A stretch of 64,000 nucleotides of DNA from Salvator merianae (lineage: Eukaryota > Chordata > Lepidosauria > Squamata > Teiidae), in contig QVOM02000112.1 of NCBI GenBank assembly GCA_003586115.2, positions 50,032,212-50,096,211 on the forward strand. The letters are read 5' to 3'. The position numbers and the translations under genes were made by a program. The notes under the pieces are model-generated. The model was not told where the DNA came from and searched no databases. It saw only the letters and a list, made by a program, of their open reading frames with translations. Every line of letters begins with the position of its first letter. Within the stretch, counting starts at the first letter, position 1. Below are positions 37,795-50,400 of this stretch, one piece after another.

Positions 37795-39302
37795 TTTGTT
37801 GTACCGCCCTTTGGTGAAAAGGGCATTATAAATAAACGTTATTATTATCAAAACCAGGGGGCATGCAAGGGGAAATGAGGTGACAGCTACAACTTTGTGC
37901 AATGAAGATGAAGCTAGATCATGAGACAGGGCTAGTAAATATAAGTAATTCTTTTCTCTGTTTACCTCCTCACTTATATACATTTACATGGGCATGGAGG
38001 AAGGCGGGGGGATGCCACTGCCCCACAGTATGCTGAGGTTGAGCAGACAGTGGAGGAGCCCCAGGATAAATGGTACCTGTGTCCTAACCTACCCACTTCC
38101 GTCGACAGCATTCTGGCCATCAAGGTGGCCCCCAAGAGGTTAAGAATGTGCTGAATTGCACATTCGCAAAGATTTTAGTTCTAACAAAAGAAAAAGGAAA
38201 AAGAAATAGGTGGAGACGTGGGGCAAAGGAGAAGGCAAGAGGCGATGTCACCATCTCTGTTGAATACTAACAGGCTCCACCATAGGCAAGCCTCAGCTTC
38301 AGTGCCCCCAGAAAGAATCTTTCTTTGGTGGTTGGGGACAGAGAACGCTGGCCATCCTCTCCCCAGAGAAGCCAAAACTTGACTAATAGAAGTGCATCCA
38401 ATCACAGGAGGAAGAGAGAGAACAGGATGGGTGGAGCAGAGTGGAAAAGGGTTCCCTGTCACCGGACTAAGGATGGGGAGACTGAAAAATGTGGACAAAG
38501 AAAGGCAAACTGAATGAGCACTATGATTCATGGGTGTGATCAAGCCGATATTGAACTCAAACCCCCGTTATGAAGAAAGATGGTTTATGCAGATAAGGTG
38601 TGACCAGTCTCTTAGTGACTGTCTGGCTGGGAAGATAGATTATTAAATATTTCCTTCCATTTGGAGAAGGCAGAACACAGTAAGGCAACAGGAACCTCGC
38701 CTAACTCTTTAGTTAAAGCTACCCTGTACTTCCTTGCCTAGGAATAATCCACCCACCTTCCTCCAGCCTGTCTGACCTGGATCCACAGTTGCTGTTGAAT
38801 CAGAGCAAGCATCAAGACCAACTGCAATGGAAAAACTGAGCTCATTCAGAAGGGTGTGTAATACCTTTTACAAATAATACAAAATGACAGAAACATCTGC
38901 AGTGAGAATATATTGAAAAGTTAAGTTGTGATAGGCATTAGACTATTTGTCAAACATAAATGTACTTTTTATACAACCAGAAGAGATTTGCATAGGAGAA
39001 GAGATGTTCTGTATGTGAAAAGGCAAAGTTTTAATGGTATTGTGACATTAAACAAGAAACGAGAAGCGTGGTCTGAAATCTACAAACCAAACACTAAAAA
39101 TGATAGTTGCCAGAAAATGTGCAAATTAGCAAACCATTGCATTCTTTTCTTACAGAAGCAGAGTTCTGCTTAGTATCTTCTAAGGAAGAATAGAGCCCAC
39201 ACATAGAGAGTGAAGTATCAGAAGACTAGGGCTGCCTCCAGACAGAATCTAAATATAATACTATTTAGTGATATTCTGAAAGAAAGCACTTCTGGAATAA
39301 TA
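37795..39302. other. Retroelement tail at 37795-37850, then unassigned DNA
   Basis: GTACCGCCCTTTGGTGAAAA then GGCATTATAAATAAACG is a SINE/LINE tail ending in ATT repeats. Overlapping frames near 38180-38540 are not recognisable as protein. Confidence 0.5.
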
Positions 39303-39793
39303 GGCCTGTTCGCACTTAAAAAATGGAACGTTCCAGGACGGTTGCCAATACAGAGCATACTCACCTGCAAATGGCTCCAGCTGGCCTGAAACTCACTGAA
39401 GCACACGCCGGAAACTGAGTAGCGCTGGACAAGAAAATTGTAGTCTGGAAGCTGAGTAGCATGATCAGGTGAGTTGCAAGAGGGGTGCGTTCACACCATT
39501 TCCATATTTAGAGCAGTGACAAGGTGGGGACTACACAGCCGTGCACGCGCCATCCAATGGTCCGAAGACAGTCATTGCTGGGTTCAAACTGTGGCACTCA
39601 GTCTGGGGTACGGACCCTGGCAGCCGTTCCGGGCACAGCGACTGCATTTGTGCACTCCTATTCGCACTACTCCCAGCACTTGCGGAGCATTCCAGCACTG
39701 ACGGGTGCGAACGCTTCTCACTGTTCCAAATGCTGACACAGCCTGAACCATGCTAATTGGAATGTCCACTATCATAAGTGTGAAAATGCCCAC
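39303..39793. mobile_element. Family B MITE
   Basis: GGCCTGTTCGCACTTAAAAA at the left; ATCATAAGTGTGAAAATGCCC at the right. CCAGCACTGACGGGTGCGAA inside matches the 2075-2496 copy in inverse orientation. Confidence 0.75.
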
Positions 39794-41749
39794 TCTCTAG
39801 TGGGCAAACAAAAGTGGGCAGACTTACTTGGTCTGGATGCTTGCCCCGCAACGTTGCAACGTATACACCCAGGTATTAAATACCTGCAAGTGTGCGATTA
39901 CCACCCCACACATATGCGTGGGTGCCATTTTAGGTGTGGTTTGGTCCCACATATGTTCATTGACCATTTCCAAAATGGTGGATCCTAGGAGCAAGTGTCC
40001 AGATCATGTAAGTCCTTTTACTTAAAAAAACAAGTTGATTTTCCCACAATGGTGTTACTGCAGAAAATCACTCCAACATCCCAGGGCTATATTGGGATTG
40101 CCATGGACACGTGTGGCAATCCCAACATAGCCCCAGGATAATCCCAGGTTTTACACCTCGTCTAGATGCAGCCTAGGCCAGTTCTTGAAAGGAATATGGG
40201 ATCAGACAGTTAGCCTAAGATGATAATGGAAAGAGTAAAGAATATTCATCAACCAAACAGTTTTCTAACATAGATTATGTGAGAATGTGGAATATATCAA
40301 GGCTAATTGTGTTCTAAAACAGTTGATTATTTTGGGAAAACTTTACAATAAACTGAAAGCTACAGTAACAAATTTAGAAAGACAGAGTGGTCCTTTACAT
40401 GGAACAGAGTGAGACAAAGATGTATCTGGCATCTTTTTAACAAAAGGAGACTAGGGACCACAGACTGTTAGGCAAGTTCCTCACTTAGTGGGTCTCGTTG
40501 CATGTAAGCGAGTGAATCTGAAAAGATCCAGGGCTGTTAGGAAGAACACCTGTTGGCATCTTCGGCACCATTATAGGACCCTTCATGGGTGAGCCCTGTA
40601 CATGTGGCAGTGCAGTAAAATGTTCTGCTAACCAACAGAATAGCTTTGCTATTGGCGTCCCAGAATTGTTAAAACTCTGGAAATGTATTAAACCACTGTT
40701 AGTACCTTGATGTGTTGTAGTATTCTTTCTGTCTGTTTTGGGCTGTGTCTGAAAATGTATGAACATTGTCTGAAAACTATGTACAGCATGTACAATGAAC
40801 TGGATAAGTTATATTTACAGTGTTACTGTGTAACATTCAGTAGATTAGATTTGAGAGCATGTTAATTCTAGATCCTTTCTCCAACTTCTTTTTTGCAGTC
40901 CACAGCAGAATCATTCCAGGAGGTGGTTATCCCACTCCAGGGCAACCGCAGCAGCAAAATAACGAGGACTTGTCTGACCAGAAAGCAACAGAACCACTCT
41001 AACTAGTAGGTGTGGAAAGACCCTTGGTTTCCACATTATCTAACCCAAAGGTGGGTTTTCTGGGTTCAATAAATTGGAAGGAAAATTGGTTGTTACTTTG
41101 CTGATGTATTCTCTGCCTCTGGAAACGGATTGAAGGTGGATTAAAATTTAAGAGATCTTAGGTTTACTTTTAAAATGTGTTGTCACATTAATACAGTAGA
41201 GGGCGTACTACCATCATCAGTCCACTCCTGATTCATATATTTGTGAGTTTCAATGACATGGAAGTATCTCACAAAATACTCCTGCTGAACTTAAATCTAT
41301 GTTATCTTCTGATCATATTTTTTTTCATAAATAAGGGAACAGAAGAACATTTGATATCTCTTTGCATTATTCCACAAGCAGCTTTCAATAAATAAAACAG
41401 ACAACAGACAAATTAAGCTCAGCCGTGTCTCTAAATAACACATGCTGCAAAATGCAGAATTATTCTTGGAACGTATATCAAAGCCTCTCTCTTCCAAAGT
41501 TTGAGAACACTGGAACAAAAAGGAGTGGGGAGAATAGTCTTCCATCTTAGTTCAGTGGTTATCTATGTTCCAGATTTTAAAATACTGAATTTGTGTTTTC
41601 TGCTGTTTGGATTTCAGACTGGGACAAAAATTGTATGTACCCTTGTAACAGTCTGGTCCCTGGAGGAGCTAACTCAGGAGAAACTTGGCCTCCCTGTCAG
41701 CCACCTCAGAGCAGCATTGGAGGCTTTGGTGCAATGCAGTGTAGGAGAT
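39794..41749. other. Intergenic, no gene recognised
   Basis: 40020-40175 (GGGATTGCCATGGACACGTG ... TCTAGATGCAGCC) is palindromic about CCATGGACACGTGTGGCAAT and probably another small MITE. No exon is seen. Confidence 0.45.
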
Positions 41750-42012
41750 ATCAAAACACTCCATCCCGGGAAAGCCCTTGGTCTCACCAGGGGTGACCCC
41801 AGGCATATGTAAAAAAAAAAAAAGCATCTCTGAGGCGGCTCAGAGACGGCTTCGAGGTGGGATTGTTCACACACCAGTCTGCCCCTCCCCTTTCTCATGA
41901 GCATTTTATGCTGGAAAAGGTGGATTAGAGAAGACTTGGGAACCCAAGGGCCACACACGGTCTCTGTGAGGCGCCTCCAATTCAGACTTTTGTTATGTCT
42001 GAATGCAGCCAT
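41750..42012. mobile_element. Family C MITE (left end uncertain)
   Basis: GCATCTCTGAGGCGGCTCAG, AGACGGCTTCGAGGTGGG and the right end TGTCTGAATGCAGCC resemble 52828-53050, including the poly-A run near the left end. Confidence 0.5.
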
Positions 42013-42824
42013 AGTCTGAGTTGCCATAAACTACTGTGAGCTTCCTTTGGTAACAGAGCAGGAGAAAATGTTAGTAAATATATTAAAGTTTCTTATCCTC
42101 ACCCCCATCCATACTTAGGAGTTTTCATTCAAGTCATTCAAATACCAGGTCTATATTCCAACTTGTCCTGAATTTCTCTATGATAAAAGTCACACTGAAA
42201 AAAATTTCCAAAGCCACAGGTTTTGGGGTGCTGAAATTTTGTAAGTTGTTTCTGGATTCACATCATTTTTGCATAAAAAAAAATTAAGCAAAATTGCAGA
42301 TGTTACATGTGGCCATTTCACCTATGGCTCACAATTCTTCTCAGCCACTCTTATTCATTCATAGAGAAAACTGAAACTGCTTAAAAGAGCAAACCTTATC
42401 TTACATTGGAGTTGAAGGCATCAAGCAAATTCTCTTGGGTGAAGAGAAATTTTTAACTCTCGCTGGATGAGAGTTGTCAGTCTTAAACTGGTTTCATTAC
42501 ATTTTCTTCCAAATAATGCCATGGAGGCCAGTTGTTGGATTAAGTATCACAGCTTATTTTTTCTCTTATGAGTACACCAACAACACATGGTATTAATGAA
42601 GCATGAGGTTACATAACGGCTTATTCACCCCCTCCTCACACACAAATGTAGGGTACATTTTTTTTACCCTGTTTGTTTACAAAAAAACAGGCCATCTCAA
42701 AAACCTTTCTCAGGCTGCAGACAGACAGGGGAGTAAGGCTATTTGGGGCCTCCTCCAGCCTGGTCACACCTTACCATGCCACCATTGCTGTCACCATGCC
42801 CTCCTGGTATAAGGTAAGTTGTGG
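42013..42824. other. Intergenic, no gene recognised
   Basis: AT-rich DNA leading to the G-rich tract. Confidence 0.5.
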
Positions 42825-43035
42825 CAGGGATAGCAGGGGTGCTCAGGGGGTGGCGGGAGGTGGCAGAGACATTGGGGGGGTTGGAGACAGTCACAGTAGC
42901 AGAGGGAAGTGGGGGACAGGAGATGGCAGGAGTGGGGTGGCAGGAGATGGCTGCAGCAGTGGACATCTGGGACGTGGGGGATGGTGGGAGGCGGCAGGAG
43001 GCAGTGGGGGGTATCAGGAGGGTGGCAGGAAACAG
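42825..43035 (+). repeat. G-rich, purine-biased tract with G-quadruplex potential
   Basis: Runs of three to seven G separated by short spacers (GGGGGTGGCGGGAGG, GGGGGGGTTGG, GTGGGGGATGGTGGGAGG) extend over 200 bp. Loosely repeated GGTGGCAGGAG units suggest a degenerate minisatellite. It lies about 0.7 kb before the CpG island. Confidence 0.8.
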
Positions 43036-43639
43036 CCTGGCTGGTTCTGTTTCTTGGTAAAAAAAACACCTCAGTACTAGGATTATTCAAATTTAGAATA
43101 ATCCCATTCCAGGCAGGAAAGCCCTCGGAAAAAATGGTAATACAATTTAGCGTCTGGTTTCTGAGGACTTAAGCCGGCCTCCATCTTCAGAAAGCCTGGC
43201 CCATTCAGTTTTTAATGTGTTCTAAGTGATGTGTTTACTCTGTTTTTACCTTTGCTTTTCATGCTCAGCAAACTGCTTTGATTTTTTTTTTAATGGAAAG
43301 CAGTATTAAAATGTCTTAAATAAATAACTGGTCTCCTCTGCATGTGCTATCCACATTACCTCAGACAACCGACTGGAAATGCATCTGCGAATATGGAGGT
43401 AGTACAGGGCATATATAGGGCGTGGTTCTGTTTGTTATGAAAGGGGAATAGGAAAAAAGTGTAGCACAAGAGGACAGATACACACAGGCAGGTGTAGCTT
43501 TGAGGACATGTGTATCAATGACTACTAGAATGGATGCCTAGGTACTGCCTCCAGGTTGGAGAGACAGGGAGGTGGGATGCCTTTGAAGGCTACTTGCAGG
43601 GAGTCAAGAGCAGGTGAAGGTATTTCCCTTGTCTTCTGC

Positions 43640-43745
43640 TTGAGAATGCCCAGAAGCAATTGGAGGGTCACTGTGTGAGACGGGATGCTGGACAAGATGG
43701 GTTGTGGCCTGATTCAACCAGGTTTCTCTTATGTTCTTATCCAAC
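43640..43745 (+). mobile_element. Retroelement 3' tail abutting the DNMT3L CpG island
   Basis: GCTTGAGAATGCCCAGAAGC, GATGCTGGACAAGATGGGTT and TCTCTTATGTTCTTAT are the plus-strand form of the tail seen at 5001-5110. Confidence 0.75.
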
Positions 43746-44420
43746 CGGGCAGCGAGGGGGCCAGCAGGGAACCCCAGAATACACGAAAGCGCGATATTCC
43801 TGCATTTCCACAACCACCGTCTGCTCTCTGCGTCCTCCTTCGTCGTTCTCACGGGTGGTTTCTCTCGATCCAGCGGCAGACGGGAGGCGCAGCAGAAGCG
43901 CGGCAATGATTGACGGCACGCGAAGGCGGAGGCAGCAGAATCTGACCGACCGCTCCTATTAGCATCTCTTATCTGCAGCTCCGGTGCGATAGTCAGCCAC
44001 GTGCCGGCTTCTCTTGTGTCTTGTGAGGAGCCCCGTTGCCAAGGCAACGCAGCTTCGACGGAACTCGGCCCCTCTGTTTTAGCTTGCCAAAACGCCGAAG
44101 GTCCAGAAAACAGCTGCGCTCCCACCCGCCGCTTCCCCGTTTTATTCGTCTCCTTCTGTTCGGGTAAATACGGTACGCGTCTTCCATGGTAGGCGGAGCT
44201 TGTTTTTCATCTGTGCAAAAAGTTAATTCATGGATCTCTTGCAGGAATTTTTCTGTCTTCTGGTTTCGCGTCTTCTCATCCCACTGCAACATCCCGGGAG
44301 AGCCGCCCGGGACGCGCCCTAAAAGCTCTTCGGAGCTTTGCGTTGATTTCATGGCCCAAGAAAATCCGCTTGTCGTGCTGGACAGCGACTCAGACGAGCA
44401 TGGAAGTCCCTGGCAGACAA
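43745..44420 (+). promoter_or_regulatory. DNMT3L: CpG-rich promoter and 5' end of DNMT3L
   Basis: The sequence changes sharply from CpG-poor to CpG-dense just after a retroelement tail that ends near 43745. CG dinucleotides are frequent up to exon 1, which is unlike anything else in the window. This is what a CpG-island promoter looks like. The transcription start cannot be fixed from sequence; a possible donor (GGGTAAAT near 44163) and a possible acceptor (CTTGCAG near 44244) leave room for a spliced 5' UTR. Long antisense frames here are a by-product of high GC. Confidence 0.7.
44351..44420 (+). CDS. DNMT3L: DNMT3L exon 1, start codon and first SIM-like motif
   Basis: The exon gives residues 1-23 and one base of codon 24. 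The start is the ATG at 44351, with G at +4 but a weak -3 base; the donor is ACAA|GTAAGT. The peptide carries PLVVLDSDSDEH at residues 6-17: a V-V-L core followed by alternating Asp and Ser, a close match to acidic, potentially CK2-phosphorylated SUMO-interacting motifs. An in-frame ATG at 44186 would add 55 residues; I prefer the downstream start because the added residues look like translated UTR and place Cys and Trp without a recognisable pattern. The intron is phase 1. No homologous N-terminus is obvious in mammalian DNMT3L beyond a short hydrophobic-acidic block, so the assignment rests on frame, splice sites and position in the CpG island. Confidence 0.72.
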
Positions 44421-47400
44421 GTAAGTGAGAGATGCCCCTGGGCATAGCATCTCCTATTACTTTGTAGCAGCCCTTGAAGAATTAAATGCCACGGCACGTG
44501 GAGGCACCTGATTCCAACCTGCCTGTCCTAACAAAATCAATCGAGGCACATGGGTTACATCCAGACTAACTGCGTGTCTACTCAGAAGTAAGCCCCACTG
44601 AGTTCAGTAGGGCTCATTCTCAGGAATGTGAGTAGGATGGAGTTTAAGTCATGAGCAGCCCAGCAGGACTTAAAATGTGGCTGACTCCTGCATTGATTTT
44701 CTAGGGATGGGAGTATAAGTTCAACCACTTTTGATTGAATTCAAACCATGAATTGAAACACTGACATGACTACAGTTTAATAGAATAATGAAATCTTGTG
44801 TGCACCTGATTGCCTCTGTCCCCAGGGTGAAATCAATACGGCAGTCATGAATACGGACACACAAAACTGAGTGCAGTAGAGTAAAATGTTTAACAGCTCC
44901 ATCCTAAACAGAGTATCTGAATCTAGGAGAACTTTCCCATTTGCTATTCACAGTAGCTGGACCGAGGGATTTACCTCCCTTTTTATTAAAAATGCAGGAA
45001 TTGCTCTCTGCCAGAAAAATCCAGCTGTTTCATAACCCTTGTTAATATGGTCATGTTAATATGACCAATCAGTGTTTGAGTAGGAAGCAGAGGTACATTG
45101 ACACGGGCTCTTCCAACAAAATGCTGCAACCAATGTTCACAGAGAGGGAGATGTCACAGGAAGACATCCTCTCTAGCAAATTCCATGCAGTATATGAAGA
45201 CTCCATATACTAGGTCAGGGAGTCCTTGCTTGTCCAGTCACAAGTCAATAGAATGTATAAGTTTTGTATAGAATGTGTCACTGCTGTAGCTAAGAACTGG
45301 AAGTTGACTGATGTAACTAAAAGGGCTCAGATGAAGACCTGGGAAATTATAGGCCTGTCAGCCTAACATCTGTTCCAAGGAAGAGAGTGGAAACTATTAT
45401 CCAGATAAAATCGCCAAATATTTAAAAGCACAAGTCAGCTTGCTCTAGTGTAGCAACATGTCTTCTAGAAGGTGAAGTCCTATCTGACTAAGCATCTACA
45501 ATTTTGGAGGTAAACATGTGGATAAAGATGATCCAGCAGACCGTTAACTACTTGGACTTTCAAATAGCTATTGATAAAGTCCCTCACCAAAGATGCCTCT
45601 CCCATGAGAGGGTGACCAAAACAGGCAAGAATCCAGACTGAAACAGGTCAAAGTCATTGGTTTCTTCCAAGAGTAACTACAACTGCATTGTCACCACCTC
45701 TTTTAGTTAATATCTTGCCCCCAGAAAAGCACATTTGTGATTCTCTGCAGTGGCTGAAATATACCTGAGTCCAGGAAGACTTTCAGAAATAGACAAATGT
45801 TACCTTTTTCCAAGATGGACAGTAGCCCACTATCCTACAACCTGGATTCATCCAGTCCCCAGAACTAGCTCTGATTTGTCTAGATGGGCAACAATGGGAA
45901 GGGAACTGCTGTAGGCCAGACAATTACAATCATCTTGTCCTCAACATCAGGCTTCCACCATTGAAAAACCTTTGTGGCTATCCTTGTAGCTATTGCAGAC
46001 ATATAAACGGAAGAAAGTGCAACAGCCAGGCCAGAGAGTGATACCCTGCCTTTCACCTATGTTATAATAAAATAAAACTTAGAATCTAATTTTATTTCCG
46101 AATTAAATTTTAATACCTTGTTCCTCTCTTCTGTTTAGTTCTCCTTTTTCAGTCTTAAGTGTTTTTATTATCCTATTTTATCTTTCACCATTTTATTGTT
46201 TTTTGTATTGTATTTTGGTGTTTGTCTTGTATACTATAGTGGAGAGCAGTGTAGAAATTCTATAAATAAATAAATATTACAGACCTGGAAGATCACTGAT
46301 ATCTTCTGAAGAGGTGCTGCTGTAGGTACCACAGATTAGTGAACATCATTTTACAGAGGCCTGCAGCAGGGCCTTCTCCGTGTTGATGCCTAACTTCTGG
46401 AGTGCTCTGCCTTCTGAAGTTCATGAGGCAGCCATGTAATGTCCCTTAGGTGCCCACTAAAGACTTACCTCTTCACCCAAGCGTTCCCAATGTGAATGTT
46501 TTCCTATTCCACCCAGTTTTTAATACTGTTTTTAAAAACTAGTTTTTAATGTTATAAATAGTTTAAAATTTGCTTTTGTCTTCATATTGTTACACTACTT
46601 GAGGATTTGAAGAAGTATGTAAAGGTTCTTAAATAAATAAATAACACATTGAATGAACAAATAAATTTATTACAGTCTCAGACCACAAGTATAAATAACA
46701 TGTTGAAATAAGTTCAGTCTGCAGAGTATACAGGCTGGAATATTTCACTTAGGCTATTTTCCAGGCCATTCAACTTTGCCAGATTATTTTAAATGGCCTG
46801 TGTAGCCCTCAGTTTTCTTATTTGTTTCTCTCTCCCTTTTTTTTCAGGATTAACTTCCAAGGGCAGACATTTTCCTGACATCATTTCTGTCAGTTCTGAT
46901 GAAGAAATGTCTGCTACAAGTGCTGTAACACTAAAAACAAGTAATTATTTTAAGAGCAGTTTAAAAATTAAGAGTGGTACATACATACACACACCAAGAG
47001 CACAATTCTGATGGAAGCGTTAAGGGCAAAACCACAGTGGAATTGTGACCCTCAGAAGGTCATAGGCAGCCTCCACATGGAGATGAGAGTATGGCAGTAG
47101 GCAGGTGGGAGGATGGGGGTCTTACCCTCAGAAGCATTGAAGCTAGGGAATGAAAGTTACCTGACCTCAATGTTTCTGGCCAGGGCCATGAAGGCTGCCT
47201 CTAGACAGCAAGAGGCAATGCAGGATCTAAACAAGATCCCACGGTGGCACGGTGGCGTAGACGCCTAAGGCACTGATCTTTCAATAGGAGGATCAGAGTT
47301 TGAGGCCCTTGTCTGCCGTGTAGAGGGGATGAGTGCCCTCTACTGACCTCTAGCTCCAGTCAACCTAGCTGTTCGAAAGCAAGTAATTGCAAGTAGATAA

Positions 47401-50400
47401 ATAGGGAGCATCACATTGCGTGATGCGGAAGATAGATGTAAGCCTTCAGGCAAAAAATAACCTTGTAAGCCGCTTTGAGTCAGCTTCGGCCAAGAAAAGC
47501 GGGGTATAAAAACCAAGTTCTTCTTCTTCTTCTTCTTCTTGACCTTTGTCACCCAGGCACAAGGAGCAACCCCTGGCTTACCTTCATGTCTGACCAGTAG
47601 CTTCCAGGTTTGGACCAACTGGGGCTACTGGAAGCCCGCCAAGCACCCACCCACTTCCTTTTGTTGTATTCTGCACATTTGGCTGCCTTCCAATAGCCCC
47701 ATTTGTGTCCATTGTGTAAGCTGCTCCACCGACGTAAAGGTAAGGAGGGATATTCTGGGAATCCTGGCATTAGTGCTGGGTTTTGCCTACTAGCGGCAAT
47801 CAGCATCTATTTGGACTGCCTTGGGTATCTCTAGCATTCTCAATATAATGCCAAGAGGATTGTGGTTTTTACCTTGCATCTGGAAGCAGCCTTAGTGAAG
47901 CCCAGAAAATGACCGGGGAAGTTGGCCATTTTCTGCACTTTGCTAAAGGGCCACTGGCAGACCAGACGATAGGTACATTACTGCAGCTGCCACCATCCAT
48001 TCACACAGCCACAATGAGGTGGGAGGATGGTAGAAGCTCTCTCTCCATGCTCTGCATGAAAAGTTCCGCTGACAGCACTTTCTGGCCCTTGATGATGGCC
48101 AGTGGGTGTAAGATCATGTGATCCCATGCTCTTTGGGCTTTCCCATGGTGCCATAAATTTGGTCCCTAATATCTCCAAGAAGTGACAAAAGAGGACTCTG
48201 AAGCACCACTACAGATCAGTATGATTAATGTTGAACTAGGTGGATCAATGGTCTGCTATAGTATAAAGCAAACCACTTAAGAGCATGTACTCTTAAGATG
48301 GTGTAAGGTCATCAGTAGGATTTATCAATAAAATGTGCTTTCTCAAAGATAATTTCCATGAGCAAAGCTTCAGTGAAAGACAAATACAGGATTGATTCTT
48401 CTAGCCCTTTACAAGTAAAACCGAGCACATTCACTGCATTTCAGGATTAGTTCTCTGTAATTTCTCTTTTAGATAAAATATAGTGGAATAGAACTGATTC
48501 CCATTTATAAACATGCAATTCAGTAGGGCTCACTTGAATTTCTGTATGCATGGCTGCGGTGCACCTCTGTGCAGTGAGGACCTCAGCATGGACACATACA
48601 TGACCCTCTTTTAGATAAAATATAGTGGAATAGAACTGATTCCCATTTATAAACATGTAATTCAGTACGGCTCACTTGAATTTCTGTATGCATGGCTGCA
48701 GTGCACCTCTGTGCAGTGAGGACCTCAGCATGGACACATACATGACCATACATGACCCATGGCATGAGTCCCTGGTACATCCCTTCCCACCAGAGGCCAG
48801 TGGGCTGCCTTCTTAAGGCTGAAGTAACAATACAGGACAGTCATAGGTCTGGACAGTTATGCCCAGTACTCATGCCATTCCTACACACTGCCTCCACTAG
48901 TGCACTCACTAAAGATACAGAACCACCAGAAGCAACCTGAAAATACCCACTATCAGGCCCATCATTTGAAGTAGCAGCTGCTACAGATGGGCGAAAGTTG
49001 AGTGTTGAGGGTAGGAAAGGGCCTAGCTTAGACCAACCCAGTGCTTCCTTCTCCATTGTTTTAGGCTGTGGTCTTTGCTGAGTGTTTAGGTAGGCTGGGC
49101 AGCTGTTGCTACTACCTTCTACCCCACAGAACATGTGAGGGCAAGAAGAACCCCCAGTTCCTTCCAAACTGTACCAAGAGTAGCCTGGACACCAATGTTT
49201 ATTCAGGTATCAAGCCTGGAGGAATCTTTTGAGGCTCCCAACAACCAGCAGGAGAACCCCAATCCTGTCCGGAATATGTTTCACTGCCCCTGGCCGGCAG
49301 CATACATATGACTATTAGTTGTGGAAGTCATATGCTTTCCCAGACCTGTCACAATTGTCCACCAATTTCAATGGGCGTCTCCACTAGCAGTAACTATGCA
49401 TCAAGCTCTCCTGACTATTCCATATTGCCAAACCATTTTACTCAGCATTGTATGGTTAAGCCATGTGGACCACATCCCACAGTACCCTAATGCATTCTTC
49501 TCATTCTCTCTCTTAGCTTTGTCATTTGAGGACAGAAGCTTTCCTGATATCATTTCTGTCAGTTCTGCGGAAGAATCAAAGCTTGCAAGATCCAGTACAA
49601 GTAATGATATTTTCAAGCAAAATTTAAAAGTTAGGTAACCGTAGCAACAAGATGTTCCCATAGTGCAGCTGAACATAAGTCCCTTTGGGAGTCTTAACAG
49701 AAGGATCATAACTTAGTAGTACAGCATCTGTGGTTTATGCAGATTGCCACAGGTTCGGTTCTTGGCATTTCTAGGTAAGACTAGTAGGATCTCTTCTGCC
49801 AGTCTTCATATACAACATTGACATAGATGGGCCACAAGACTCAAGAGTTAAACAGTGAATAGTGCTGGGATTTGTAGCTGTCATACATACCATATAGACT
49901 AGAACTCACATTCTACCTACCCACACAATTTTTCACTTAGACCCAGCTAGGCTGTTGGTTTTCAAAATCACAATTTTCACAGTCCCCAAATGAGATTATT
50001 CCAAAGCATCCACACTGATTTGCATTGAGAGGCCAATTCCGCATTCAAATCAATGTAGTTTTCAGGTGAGCAGATCAACTCAGTGCAGATTGATGAAGAT
50101 TTTGGTGGAAAACTGCACAATAACAAATAAAGGGGAGGTTGGAAATCACAATGGGTTATAATTTGTCAGTGCCACAATGGTGAAACTGTGCTGTCAGAAA
50201 CTGTGTAACTGTCATTTCACTGTTAGGTCATTATTTTTGAGAGGTGGAACACTCTTCTGCTGTAGCCCTCAAACAAAGCTACAGTTACAGTGAAATAACC
50301 AGCATCAGGAATATTCCCTTTGCAACTTTCATATTTTTATGTTCACTTTCCTGGTGCCATGAGCAGTATTCGACAGCAAATAAAATAGACAAAAGATCAG

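Noticed and set aside
42673..43172. Gly-rich frames of 79 to 135 codons
   Set aside because: Translation of the G-rich tract in several frames; no conserved motif.
43604..44125. 173-codon antisense frame in the CpG island
   Set aside because: High GC lowers stop frequency; there is no domain or splice context, and it starts in a retroelement tail.
43993..44445. 150-codon antisense frame over exon 1
   Set aside because: Shadow of the CpG-rich promoter and DNMT3L exon 1.
47251..47330. Possible tRNA gene
   Set aside because: Pol III boxes are present but no cloverleaf or anticodon arm; body and tail are those of a SINE.
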